DNA from: Phycisphaeraceae bacterium
GTDB lineage: Bacteria; Planctomycetota; Phycisphaerae; Phycisphaerales; UBA1924
Assembly: GCA_009827205.1 (NCBI GenBank)
Contig: WUAK01000121.1
Coordinates: 1 to 8,276, forward strand
Reading direction: 5' to 3'
Length of the DNA stretch: 8,276 nucleotides
The notes under the pieces were generated by a model. It searched no databases. It saw only the letters and a list, made by a program, of their open reading frames with translations, and was not told where the DNA came from. The translations under genes and the position numbers were made by a program. Every line of letters begins with the position of its first letter. The first letter of the stretch is position 1. This document shows positions 1 through 6,663 of the stretch, in pieces.

Positions 1-872
1 TTTGCCTCAACACCAAGATTGTCTCGATCGACACGGAGCGCCGCGTCGCGACCTTTGAGAGCAAACAAGGCGAACGCACCGAGCGGGCCTTCGAGTCGCT
101 CGTGAGCACGATGCCGCTCGACAAACTCGTGTGCGACGTGATCGATGATGCACCCGCGGACATCCGCGACGCGGCTTCGCGCCTCGTGCACTCAGGAGGC
201 TTCATGGTGGGTGTGGGCATCAAGCGCCCTTGCCCCTCGACAAAGAGCTGGATGTACTTCCCCGAATCGAACTGCCCGTTCTACAGGGTGACGTACCTCT
301 CCAACTACTCGCCCAACATGACGCCGAACAATGAGACGCACTACTCCCTGCTCTGCGAGACAAGCTTCAGCCCAGACAAACCCGAAGACGAGGACACTAT
401 CCTCGAGCGCACAATCGCAGGGCTTGAGAACGCCGGTCTCCTCGAGCCAGGAGAGCGCGGCGACATTGTCTCCACGTGGGTCATGAAGGTCGGCTACAGC
501 TACCCGACGCCGAGCGTCGAGCGCGACGAGATCCTCGCGAAGGTCATCCCCTGGCTCGAAGAGCGCGGCATCTACAGCCGGGGCCGCTTCGGCATGTGGA
601 AATACGAGGTCTCCAACACTGATCACTCGGTCATGCAGGGCGTCGAGGTCGTGGACCGGATCCTCGAAGGCAAACCCGAGCAGACCATCGGCATCGTCTA
701 CAGCGTCACGGAAGACGGCAAGGCAGCCGCCGAGCACGAGCGTCCCGCCGTCGCGGGCTCGGGCGAGAAGCGGGTTGCCCAGCTGATCGAGAGCAAGAAC
801 GTCGCGGATGTGGGTGACATCCGTGAGGCGACGCTATCAGAAGAAGAACTGGGTATTACCGACCGGAGCTAG
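1..872 (+). CDS. UDP-galactopyranose mutase-like FAD protein (eukaryotic type), C-terminal part
   Basis: Partial gene: the reading frame is open from base 3, and 289 residues are visible up to TAG at 870-872. The GTG at 102 lies inside the protein and is not a start. Seen: a strand followed by LVSTMPL (99-119), typical of the amine-oxidase/mutase fold. Then come WMYFPESNCPFYR (249-287), SNYSP, YPTPSVER (from 501) and RGRFGMWKYEVSN (579-617). From memory these blocks align with Aspergillus fumigatus UGM, where W315, Y317, R327, Y419, R447, Y453 and N457 line the UDP-sugar and flavin site; each has an identical residue here. UGM uses reduced FAD to interconvert UDP-galactopyranose and UDP-galactofuranose in the cytoplasm. 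Canonical bacterial Glf lacks these blocks. The last 55 or so residues are a hydrophilic tail. Bacterial homologues are often labelled amine oxidase or protoporphyrinogen oxidase, so the fold is safer than the substrate. The Rossmann FAD motif is outside the window. Confidence 0.78.
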   Translation, partial: CLNTKIVSIDTERRVATFESKQGERTERAFESLVSTMPLDKLVCDVIDDAPADIRDAASRLVHSGGFMVGVGIKRPCPSTKSWMYFPESNCPFYRVTYLSNYSPNMTPNNETHYSLLCETSFSPDKPEDEDTILERTIAGLENAGLLEPGERGDIVSTWVMKVGYSYPTPSVERDEILAKVIPWLEERGIYSRGRFGMWKYEVSNTDHSVMQGVEVVDRILEGKPEQTIGIVYSVTEDGKAAAEHERPAVAGSGEKRVAQLIESKNVADVGDIREATLSEEELGITDRS

Positions 873-875
873 TGC

Positions 876-1538
876 TCAGCCACCCTGGTCAATTTCGTCC
901 GAATCCTGCTCAGCTTCGATTCCCTGACGCAGTCTCTGTCGTAATAGCTTGCGGTCGATTTCAACAAGCGTATCGATGGCTTCCTCGTAGCCGTCGGGCA
1001 TCGGTGTTCTGCGCTGCAGGAGCCTGATTCCCGCTTTCGCGTCGCCTCGGTGCGCAAGGCTGTAGGCGACGAGGATCTCGTGGTTGGGGTAGGCGATCCA
1101 GTAGGAATCCCGTTGCCAGCGTTTGGGGCCTGCGAGCACGAGCGTGTCGGCTTCCTCATAGTCCTGCCGCTCGAACGCGTCATACGAAGCGTTGTAGGCG
1201 AGCCTGCCGATGCGGCGCCAGAAGAGCTCGAACTCGCCGCCCTTGGGCAGATCGCTCTCGATCGCCTTCGCGAAATCCAGAACCGCGCCGGCAAAGAGCG
1301 TGGCGTTCGAGTCGCCCGCCTCGAGCAATTCCTCGGCTCTGATCAGCGTCGCCTCGAAGGTGATGTTGCCCTGGTCGAACTCGGACACGAGCCGCTGGGT
1401 GATCTGGGGTCTTGTGGAGTTCTGAGCCGCGATGACGACCGCGTCGAGGTGGGCTCTCTCGCCTTCACAGCCGAGGCCCGCCCAGACGAATGAGGCCAGA
1501 AGTGGAAGCACCCAGATGGTCACGGCATTTCGGGGCAT
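876..1538 (-). CDS. Exported or lipid-anchored TPR-like protein, function unknown
   Basis: A 220-residue protein of no family I recognise. With the start at ATG 1538 it opens with a signal-like segment: R3, a hydrophobic stretch at about residues 5-20 (AVTIWVLPLLASFVWA), then GLGC with Cys24. The cysteine suggests a lipoprotein, but G-L-G before it is a poor lipobox, so cleavage by signal peptidase I is also possible. The rest is helical. Residues about 114-132 (AYNASYDAFERQDYEEAD) and 155-177 (ILVAYSLAHRGDAKAGIRLL) look like two degenerate TPR units, which usually mediate protein contacts. The C-terminus is charged. Start choice: the frame stays open to ATG 1682, but that adds 48 residues of non-signal sequence. 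GTG at 1544, two codons upstream, is a real alternative because a GGAG lies 10 bases before it. The gene converges on the mutase-like gene with a 3-base gap. It probably acts in the cell envelope. Confidence 0.68.
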   Translation of the reverse strand: MPRNAVTIWVLPLLASFVWAGLGCEGERAHLDAVVIAAQNSTRPQITQRLVSEFDQGNITFEATLIRAEELLEAGDSNATLFAGAVLDFAKAIESDLPKGGEFELFWRRIGRLAYNASYDAFERQDYEEADTLVLAGPKRWQRDSYWIAYPNHEILVAYSLAHRGDAKAGIRLLQRRTPMPDGYEEAIDTLVEIDRKLLRQRLRQGIEAEQDSDEIDQGG

Positions 1539-1544
1539 GGTCAC

Positions 1545-1813
1545 TGTTATAGGTCTCCGCCGAGGGCCCAGAATCCGGCCCTGCGGATCGGAAATAAGGG
1601 GTTCCAATGAAAAAGGGGTGTTTGGAGGGAAACTGTCGGTTGTGACGATCGGAATGCTGGCAGGTCCCAGGATCCCGTGCATGTTAAGGGTGTCTAATCG
1701 TGGGAATCAGGCTTGCCGTGGGGGCACGCCTGTTGGTTGAATCAAGAGCGAACGGTCGAGCGGTTGCCGTATCGCAGGAGCCAGGGGCTCGTAAGAGCCA
1801 CGACTCGTGCGTG
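1545..1813. other. Divergent intergenic region with weak promoter candidates
   Basis: This 269-base gap separates the minus-strand exported protein from the plus-strand gene at 1814, so promoters for both should lie here. On the minus strand, TATAAC (1551-1546) is a good -10 match, but it sits 7 bases before the ATG at 1538 and has no clear -35. If used, it would give an almost leaderless transcript. On the plus strand, TCTAAT (1693-1698) matches five of six -10 positions, also without a recognisable -35. A purine-rich, less GC-rich stretch lies around 1590-1630. A small inverted repeat (ATCCG/CGGAT, 1573-1588, 6-base loop) is too short to call a terminator or operator. No conserved RNA structure was recognised. 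Confidence 0.35.
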
Positions 1814-2515
1814 ATGGAAGTGCTGCGTGGACATTCTGCTCTTGGCACCCCGGTCCGGGGATGGCAAGCCGAACTCACGAGACTACTCGATGAGCATCAC
1901 CTCGCGGCCTGGTCGAGCCAGCCCGGAGAGCGTGCGTCCTTTGCGGCGGGTATCGCTTCGTTCCTCGCTGGTCTCGCCGACGCGCAGGTCGTCCCGATCT
2001 ACGGGCGAAGCGCCGCTGACCTCGAAAGCCTCTGTTATCAGATCGAGCGTTCTATCCCGGGTGAAGGCCCGATGCGCCGCAGGATCGACGGGCCGAGCGG
2101 CATCGTCTCAAGGTTGCGCAAGCAGCCAGAGATCCCCGGTCGCTCGCCGCTGCGGCACAGGTTCATCGTCTGGCACGACCCGGACGAGATGATCGTGCGT
2201 GACGCGGCTCTCTTCGGCCGCGTCGCCGACGCGATCGCGGGCGTCGCTGCCGAGGCCGAGTACGCCAGCGACGATCTGCTCCTGATCACCAGAGCCGTGT
2301 ACATCGGCGGTGCCCCGCTCCGCGAGTACGCAGACGATCAGTCTGGCCAGTTCAACCGCTGGCTGAGCGATACGACCGAGGAGCCTTTCTGGCGCGCTGT
2401 GACCGGCATCGAGCATCCGCCCGTGCTGGTGGGCCAGATCTCGGCGTTGCTCGAAGACCCGGAGTCCGTCGCGCACGAAGCGCTGATGGCCACGCTCGAT
2501 GCTCTGGTCCTCTGA
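1814..2515 (+). CDS. Conserved-looking hypothetical protein, function unknown
   Basis: A 233-residue soluble protein that I cannot place in a named family. It has no signal peptide, membrane segment or cysteine pattern. Visible blocks are GWQAEL near the N-terminus, VVPIYGRSAADLESLCYQIE at about 60-79, HRFIVWHDPDEMI at 115-127, an Ala-rich helix (RVADAIAGVAAEAEYA) at 136-151, DDLLLITRAVYIGG at 153-166, and PFWRAVTGIEHPPVL at 191-205. Alternating hydrophobic strands and helices suggest an alpha/beta fold. The acidic end of the IVWHDPDE strand and the later hydrophobic strand recall the Walker B and sensor strands of P-loop ATPases, but there is no Walker A, so no ATPase is claimed. Start: ATG 1814 is where protein-like sequence begins. 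GTG 1811 and GTG 1700 are also in frame, but the extra 38 residues from 1700 look non-coding and no start has a clear Shine-Dalgarno. It lies 42 bases before rsmD and is probably cotranscribed with it. Confidence 0.72.
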   Translation: MEVLRGHSALGTPVRGWQAELTRLLDEHHLAAWSSQPGERASFAAGIASFLAGLADAQVVPIYGRSAADLESLCYQIERSIPGEGPMRRRIDGPSGIVSRLRKQPEIPGRSPLRHRFIVWHDPDEMIVRDAALFGRVADAIAGVAAEAEYASDDLLLITRAVYIGGAPLREYADDQSGQFNRWLSDTTEEPFWRAVTGIEHPPVLVGQISALLEDPESVAHEALMATLDALVL

Positions 2516-2557
2516 CCGGGCTTGACCGGCCCTCCCGGGTCTGCTTTCCTTTCTTCC

Positions 2558-3220
2558 ATGCGCATCATCGGCGGCCAACTGCGTCGCAAAAAACTGTTCA
2601 GCCCGAGCGAGAAGAGCCCGACGAGGCCCATCCCGGATCTGGCCAAGGAAGCTCTCTTCAATTTGTTGAGAGGTCACGTCGAGGGCCAGGACTGCTACGA
2701 CGGGTTCGCCGGCAGCGGATCGATCGGGCTCGAGGCGATCAGCCGCGGCGCTCGGCGGTGCGTCTTCATCGAGCGCGACCGGGAGGTGCACAAGGTGCTC
2801 TCGCGGAACGTGGAGCATCTCGGGGTCGAGGACCGCGCCGAGGTCGTACGCGCAGACGCGCTCGGGCCCGGGGCGCTCTCGAGGTGTCCTAAGCCAGTGC
2901 ACCTGATCTTCTTTGATCCGCCGTACCCGCTGATGACGGACCCGAAAACGTATCCGCGGGTGATGGCGCAGTTCGGCAGGCTCATCCAGAACCTCGACCC
3001 GGAGGGCTACGCGATGATCCGCACGCCCTGGCCTTTCAGACAGGTCGTCGGTGAAGAGCAACTCGAAGACGGTTCCATCAAGACGCACTACGAGTACCCG
3101 GATCTGAAGATCGACGGCGCACTGGGTCCGGAGACGCACGATTACGGCACCACGGCGCTGCACCTCTTTATGCGAGACGCCGGGCAGCAGGATTCCGCGG
3201 TAGAGTCGAGCGATGAGTGA
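2558..3220 (+). CDS. rsmD: 16S rRNA (guanine(966)-N(2))-methyltransferase RsmD
   Basis: RsmD transfers a methyl group from S-adenosylmethionine to N2 of G966 in 16S rRNA during assembly of the 30S subunit. The 220-residue protein starts with the family's hallmark MRIIGGQLRRKKL, which fixes the start at ATG 2558; an in-frame ATG at 2522 only adds non-family residues. Next is RPIPDLAKEALFNLL (about 27-41), matching the usual RPT..vrEaLFN block. The SAM-binding motif I is DGFAGSGSIGLEA (48-60), with the acidic strand end VFIERD following. The catalytic FDPPYPL holds DPPY at 120-123, the signature of N-methylation of an exocyclic amino group. It is slightly longer than the E. coli enzyme (198 residues) because of an acidic tail after the final YGTTALHLF strand. 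The bases before the start are pyrimidine-rich with no Shine-Dalgarno, so translation may depend on the upstream gene. The 3' end overlaps the helicase gene by 8 bases. Confidence 0.95.
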   Translation: MRIIGGQLRRKKLFSPSEKSPTRPIPDLAKEALFNLLRGHVEGQDCYDGFAGSGSIGLEAISRGARRCVFIERDREVHKVLSRNVEHLGVEDRAEVVRADALGPGALSRCPKPVHLIFFDPPYPLMTDPKTYPRVMAQFGRLIQNLDPEGYAMIRTPWPFRQVVGEEQLEDGSIKTHYEYPDLKIDGALGPETHDYGTTALHLFMRDAGQQDSAVESSDE

Positions 3221-6200
3221 GACGCCTCACTGGTCCGAGGGACTCAACGATGCCCAGCGCCGGGCGGTCGAGTTCGACGAGGGACCGGTGGCAGTCCTCG
3301 CGGGTCCGGGCACGGGCAAGACGCGCGTCATCACGCACAGGATCGCAAGGCTGATCCATCGCGACGGCGTGCGTCCCGAGACGATCGCCGCGATGACATT
3401 CACTGTCAAAGCCGCGGCTGAGATGAGGCACAGGCTCGGCGCACTCGTGGGCGATAACGCGGCGTCACGCGTACAAGCCGGCACGTTCCACGGACTGGGC
3501 CGACGAATCCTGATCCGTTTCGGGGACATGATCGGGCTTGCTGCGAACCACGATCTGATGGACTCGGTGCAGCAGATGAGGCTGCTCACACAAGCCGTGG
3601 GCGACGCGGCTTCTGATGGCGCCATCGGCGCAAAGCACCTCGCCGACGGCGGGCGTGAGGGCGTCGCGACAAGGGCGCTGGCGTGGATCGAACACCTGCG
3701 CAACTCGGCGTACTTCCCTGCAGATGCTCGCTCGCTCGCCGAGCGGTGGGGCGGGCTGATCGACCAGCGCGGCCCCGAGGGCGACTGGGACGAAGACAGG
3801 CTGGGCGCTGAGCGCGTTCGGTTCGCTGAGTTCAGCGCGTCGTGCGAGATCTACGAACGCTACGAGAGGCTCGCGCTCGAGCGGTCGATGCTCTCGTTCG
3901 ACGATTTCATTCTGCTGCCCATACGGGTGCTGCGTCAGTCGGAGTCGGCGCGGGCGATCGTGCGGGACGAGCTTCGGCACTTGGTCGTTGACGAGTTCCA
4001 GGATGTCAACGGAGCGCAGCTTGCGTTCCTGAAAGAGCTCTCGCCTCCGACTGTGTCTCGTGATCTGTGTGTCGTGGGCGACGACGATCAGGCGATCTAC
4101 GGCTTCCGGGGAAGCGACGACCGCGCGTTCCAGCACTTCACAGAGATCTGGACCGACGCAAGGACCGTCGCGCTGACAGAGAACTACCGCAGCTCATCAG
4201 CCGTGCTCGAAACGGCGCAGAAAGTCATCGAACGATCGCATGATCGGTTCGAACCAGAGAAACTCATCGAGGCGAGGCGGGAGTTTGAAGGTGGCGCACC
4301 CGAACGCGTCGAGGCGCTGCACGTCTCGACCGAAAGCGACTACGGCATGACGATCGGCGCGATGATCCTCGCCGACCGAGCCGAGCACCCTGAACGCCCG
4401 CTGTCGAGCTATGCGGTGATCGCAAGCTCACACAAGACGTGCGCCGAGATCGGGCGCGTGCTCGAGCTCGAAGGGATCGCGGTCGACGACTCGATGATCC
4501 GCAGAGACGAAGAGGACGCTGTTGTGCTCGACGTCAAGGCCTGGATCGAGGCGGTCGTGACGGGAACGGGCGTGTCGCTGACGAGATTGCTCGTCAGGCC
4601 CCCGGTCGCGATGGGCGCAGCAGACGCGATCAAGGTGCAGGACTCGTACGAGTCTCACACCAGACAAGCAAAGGTCGAAGAATCACGGCCTGTACCCATG
4701 CCCGAGTGGATCGCAGAGCGTAAAGACGAGCACCCTGCGCTCGGAAGGCTGTCCGAACTGCTCATCACGCTTCGCGAGTTGTCGGCCAAGCTGGATGCCG
4801 AGTCGATGATCAAGGAGATCATCGAACGCACTGGCGTCGCGCACCGCGAGTTGCCCCGCGGCGATATCGAGGCGGTCAAGATCGCGGCTCTCGTGCGCTT
4901 CCTGAAGTTTGCGCAGGATATGCAGCGCCGCCTCGATCCCCCAGGCGATCTGGCCGCGTTCTGGCGGTACTACAACGAGCTGACTGAAAGAGAACAGATC
5001 GCGGGCCCGGCGAGCTTCGACGACATCAACGGGCGCGACGATGCCGAGTTCGAGGGCGAAGGTGTCCGGCTGTTGACCGCGCACGGATCCAAGGGTCTTG
5101 AGTTCGACACCGTTTTCGTGCCCAAGATCGGTGCGCAGCAGGGGATGTTCGGGAACGTGCCGAGCGATGAACGCACGGAGCTGCCGCCCGAGCTTTCGAA
5201 GTACTTGGTCGATTCGCGTTCGTTCAAGGAACGCGCTCAGGACGAGGTGCGGAGACTGTTCTACGTCGCGTGCACACGCGCTGAGCGCCGGCTCATACTC
5301 ATGAGCAAACGCGCCAAGGGCCAGAGCAAGTCGATGCACTTGTTCCAGGAACTCGCCTGGCGAGGGAAAGCGCCGCTCGGGCCGGATGACCGGGATGAAC
5401 CGGTTGTGCTGCTCGAGGCCGAGGACGTGGTGCGAGACTCGATCGCCAGGGGTGCGACGATCAGCGGCGCCGATGCACTTGCTTCGGAGAGCGCCTCTCA
5501 CGAGGCGAGGTCTCGGGTGATCGCTTCAGCGCAGCGCTCGGCGAGACGAGCCGCGGCTCAGGCGCTCGATCGCGCGGAAGAGGGCATCGACAACGAGCAG
5601 GCGCTCGATACATCGGGCGATGCGCTCATGACCTCGCTGCGCAGACTGGCGATCATCGAAGCGCTCAGCAGAGGCCCTCTTGAGGATGTCCCGGCTTGGC
5701 TCGCCGGTGATGATCTGTTCGCGGAAGAGTTCGCCGACCGCTTGTCTGCGGCGCGCGAAGATCGGGCGATCTCCGGTGATGTCGCGCCGATGAAGCCCCC
5801 GCTCAAACTGAGCTACTCGAAGATCAGCCAGTACGAGAGATGCCCCGGGTGTTTCTATCTGAAGTACGTGCTTGGGCTGAGCGAGCCCGCCAGCGGCGAG
5901 CAGATCGTGGGAACGGTTGCGCACACGGCGCTTGAGCGCTTCTACAGGCAATGGAGCGAGGCAGACGCAGAGGGTGGTGCGCTGCCGGGCACAGAGGACC
6001 TCGTCTCGATCGCGAAAGATGTGTTCGTTGCCGAGAGCCGGCGCGTGGGCGGGGTTGATCTATCGCAGTTCGAACAGATCGAGTCGCAGCTTCGTTCTGG
6101 GTACGAGCGCCTTCATGAAGAAGGCGCCGAGGTCATGATGATTGAAGAGAACGCGCCTTTCGCGTACGGACGTGACTCGGGTGACGACGAGCCGCATAGA

Positions 6201-6557
6201 TTCGACGCGAAACTCGACCGGGTCGATCGAACGCCGGGCGGCGGGTTCAGGATCATCGATTACAAAACGGGCAAGGCGTGGAAGTCCCTCCTCGAACCCA
6301 AGAAGGATGACCTCCAGCTAGGCATCTACGCGCTAGCGCTGGCCGAGAAGCTCGAGATTGATGCCGACGAGCTCAACGGGTCGGCTGAGTACTGGGTGTT
6401 CTCTTCAGGCGTTCGCGGCGTGATCGACTTCGAGGAGTTGGACATCGCCAAAGTCCGCAAGAGGATCGACAAAGCGATCACGGGCATGCTCGCGGGCGAC
6501 TTCGCGCCAAAGTCCAGCTGTGAGGGGCTCTGCCGCACGTTTCTGAAGCGTGATTGA
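3213..6557 (+). CDS. UvrD/PcrA-type SF1 helicase fused to a RecB-like PD-(D/E)XK nuclease
   Basis: An 1114-residue helicase-nuclease. Helicase motifs seen: Q motif (NDAQRRAVE, Q15), Walker A AGPGTGKT (30-37), Ia TFTVKAAAEM (62-71, Val where PcrA/UvrD have Asn), GTFHGLGRRIL (90-100), Walker B VVDEFQD (258-264), III VVGDDDQAIYGFRGS (287-301), IV LTENYRSS (321-328), V LLTAHGSKGLEFD (620-632) and VI RRLFYVACTRAERRL (680-694). Domain 2B should lie within about 370-610. After a helical, charged linker (about 700-862) comes a RecB-like nuclease: SYSKISQYERCPGC (867-880), H904, LDRVD (D1002), IDYKTGK (D1016, K1018) and QLGIYALAL (1035-1043). Cysteines 877, 880, 1103 and 1107 flank the nuclease and may hold an Fe-S cluster. 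The architecture resembles AddA and AdnA/AdnB, which unwind and resect double-strand DNA ends for recombination. Whether it works alone or with a partner is unknown. ATG 3213 lies inside the end of rsmD (8-base overlap), implying translational coupling. Confidence 0.93.
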   Translation: MSETPHWSEGLNDAQRRAVEFDEGPVAVLAGPGTGKTRVITHRIARLIHRDGVRPETIAAMTFTVKAAAEMRHRLGALVGDNAASRVQAGTFHGLGRRILIRFGDMIGLAANHDLMDSVQQMRLLTQAVGDAASDGAIGAKHLADGGREGVATRALAWIEHLRNSAYFPADARSLAERWGGLIDQRGPEGDWDEDRLGAERVRFAEFSASCEIYERYERLALERSMLSFDDFILLPIRVLRQSESARAIVRDELRHLVVDEFQDVNGAQLAFLKELSPPTVSRDLCVVGDDDQAIYGFRGSDDRAFQHFTEIWTDARTVALTENYRSSSAVLETAQKVIERSHDRFEPEKLIEARREFEGGAPERVEALHVSTESDYGMTIGAMILADRAEHPERPLSSYAVIASSHKTCAEIGRVLELEGIAVDDSMIRRDEEDAVVLDVKAWIEAVVTGTGVSLTRLLVRPPVAMGAADAIKVQDSYESHTRQAKVEESRPVPMPEWIAERKDEHPALGRLSELLITLRELSAKLDAESMIKEIIERTGVAHRELPRGDIEAVKIAALVRFLKFAQDMQRRLDPPGDLAAFWRYYNELTEREQIAGPASFDDINGRDDAEFEGEGVRLLTAHGSKGLEFDTVFVPKIGAQQGMFGNVPSDERTELPPELSKYLVDSRSFKERAQDEVRRLFYVACTRAERRLILMSKRAKGQSKSMHLFQELAWRGKAPLGPDDRDEPVVLLEAEDVVRDSIARGATISGADALASESASHEARSRVIASAQRSARRAAAQALDRAEEGIDNEQALDTSGDALMTSLRRLAIIEALSRGPLEDVPAWLAGDDLFAEEFADRLSAAREDRAISGDVAPMKPPLKLSYSKISQYERCPGCFYLKYVLGLSEPASGEQIVGTVAHTALERFYRQWSEADAEGGALPGTEDLVSIAKDVFVAESRRVGGVDLSQFEQIESQLRSGYERLHEEGAEVMMIEENAPFAYGRDSGDDEPHRFDAKLDRVDRTPGGGFRIIDYKTGKAWKSLLEPKKDDLQLGIYALALAEKLEIDADELNGSAEYWVFSSGVRGVIDFEELDIAKVRKRIDKAITGMLAGDFAPKSSCEGLCRTFLKRD

Positions 6558-6663
6558 GGCGGTTCTTATCGCATCCGTCGGGCTCGGCGCGGGTACGCTC
6601 ATACGGAAATAGACCGTGCGTGGGCGTTGGGGAGTCCTCGCGCAGAAGGTGGAGTAGACACGA
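6558..6663 (+). other. Intergenic gap before the M16 protease gene
   Basis: The 106 bases between the helicase stop and the protease start hold no ORF of note and no stem followed by T residues, so no intrinsic terminator is called. TACGCT (6594-6599) is a weak -10 candidate with no matching -35. The change from tightly packed genes to this gap, plus a good ribosome binding site at its end, suggests the protease may have its own promoter here, but the sequence does not prove it. Confidence 0.3.
6646..6654 (+). promoter_or_regulatory. Ribosome binding site of the M16 protease gene
   Basis: AAGGTGGAG contains AAGG and GGAG cores; the GGAG ends 9 bases before ATG 6664. It is the clearest Shine-Dalgarno in the window. 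An in-frame TAG at 6655-6657 lies just after it, so translation in this frame cannot begin upstream and ATG 6664 is fixed as the start. Confidence 0.75.

Noticed and set aside
1050..1493. Plus-strand open frame of 147 codons
   Set aside because: It is antisense to the exported TPR-like protein, which has a signal sequence and TPR-like pattern; the plus-strand frame has neither.
1573..1588. Inverted repeat ATCCG/CGGAT as terminator or operator
   Set aside because: It has only five base pairs, no T run, and is short enough to arise by chance in GC-rich DNA.
1539..1682. Upstream extension of the exported protein to ATG 1682
   Set aside because: It would bury the signal-like segment 50 residues inside the protein, and its added residues look like translated intergenic DNA.
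1700..1813. Upstream extension of the hypothetical gene to GTG 1700
   Set aside because: The extra 38 residues have no conserved pattern and no Shine-Dalgarno precedes the GTG. The extension is possible but less likely than ATG 1814.
2108..3163. Minus-strand open frame of 351 codons
   Set aside because: It runs across the hypothetical gene and rsmD in antisense, crosses their intergenic gap and shows no motif, whereas rsmD on the plus strand is unmistakable.
4683..5501. Minus-strand open frame of 272 codons
   Set aside because: It is antisense to helicase motifs V and VI, which are strongly conserved on the plus strand.
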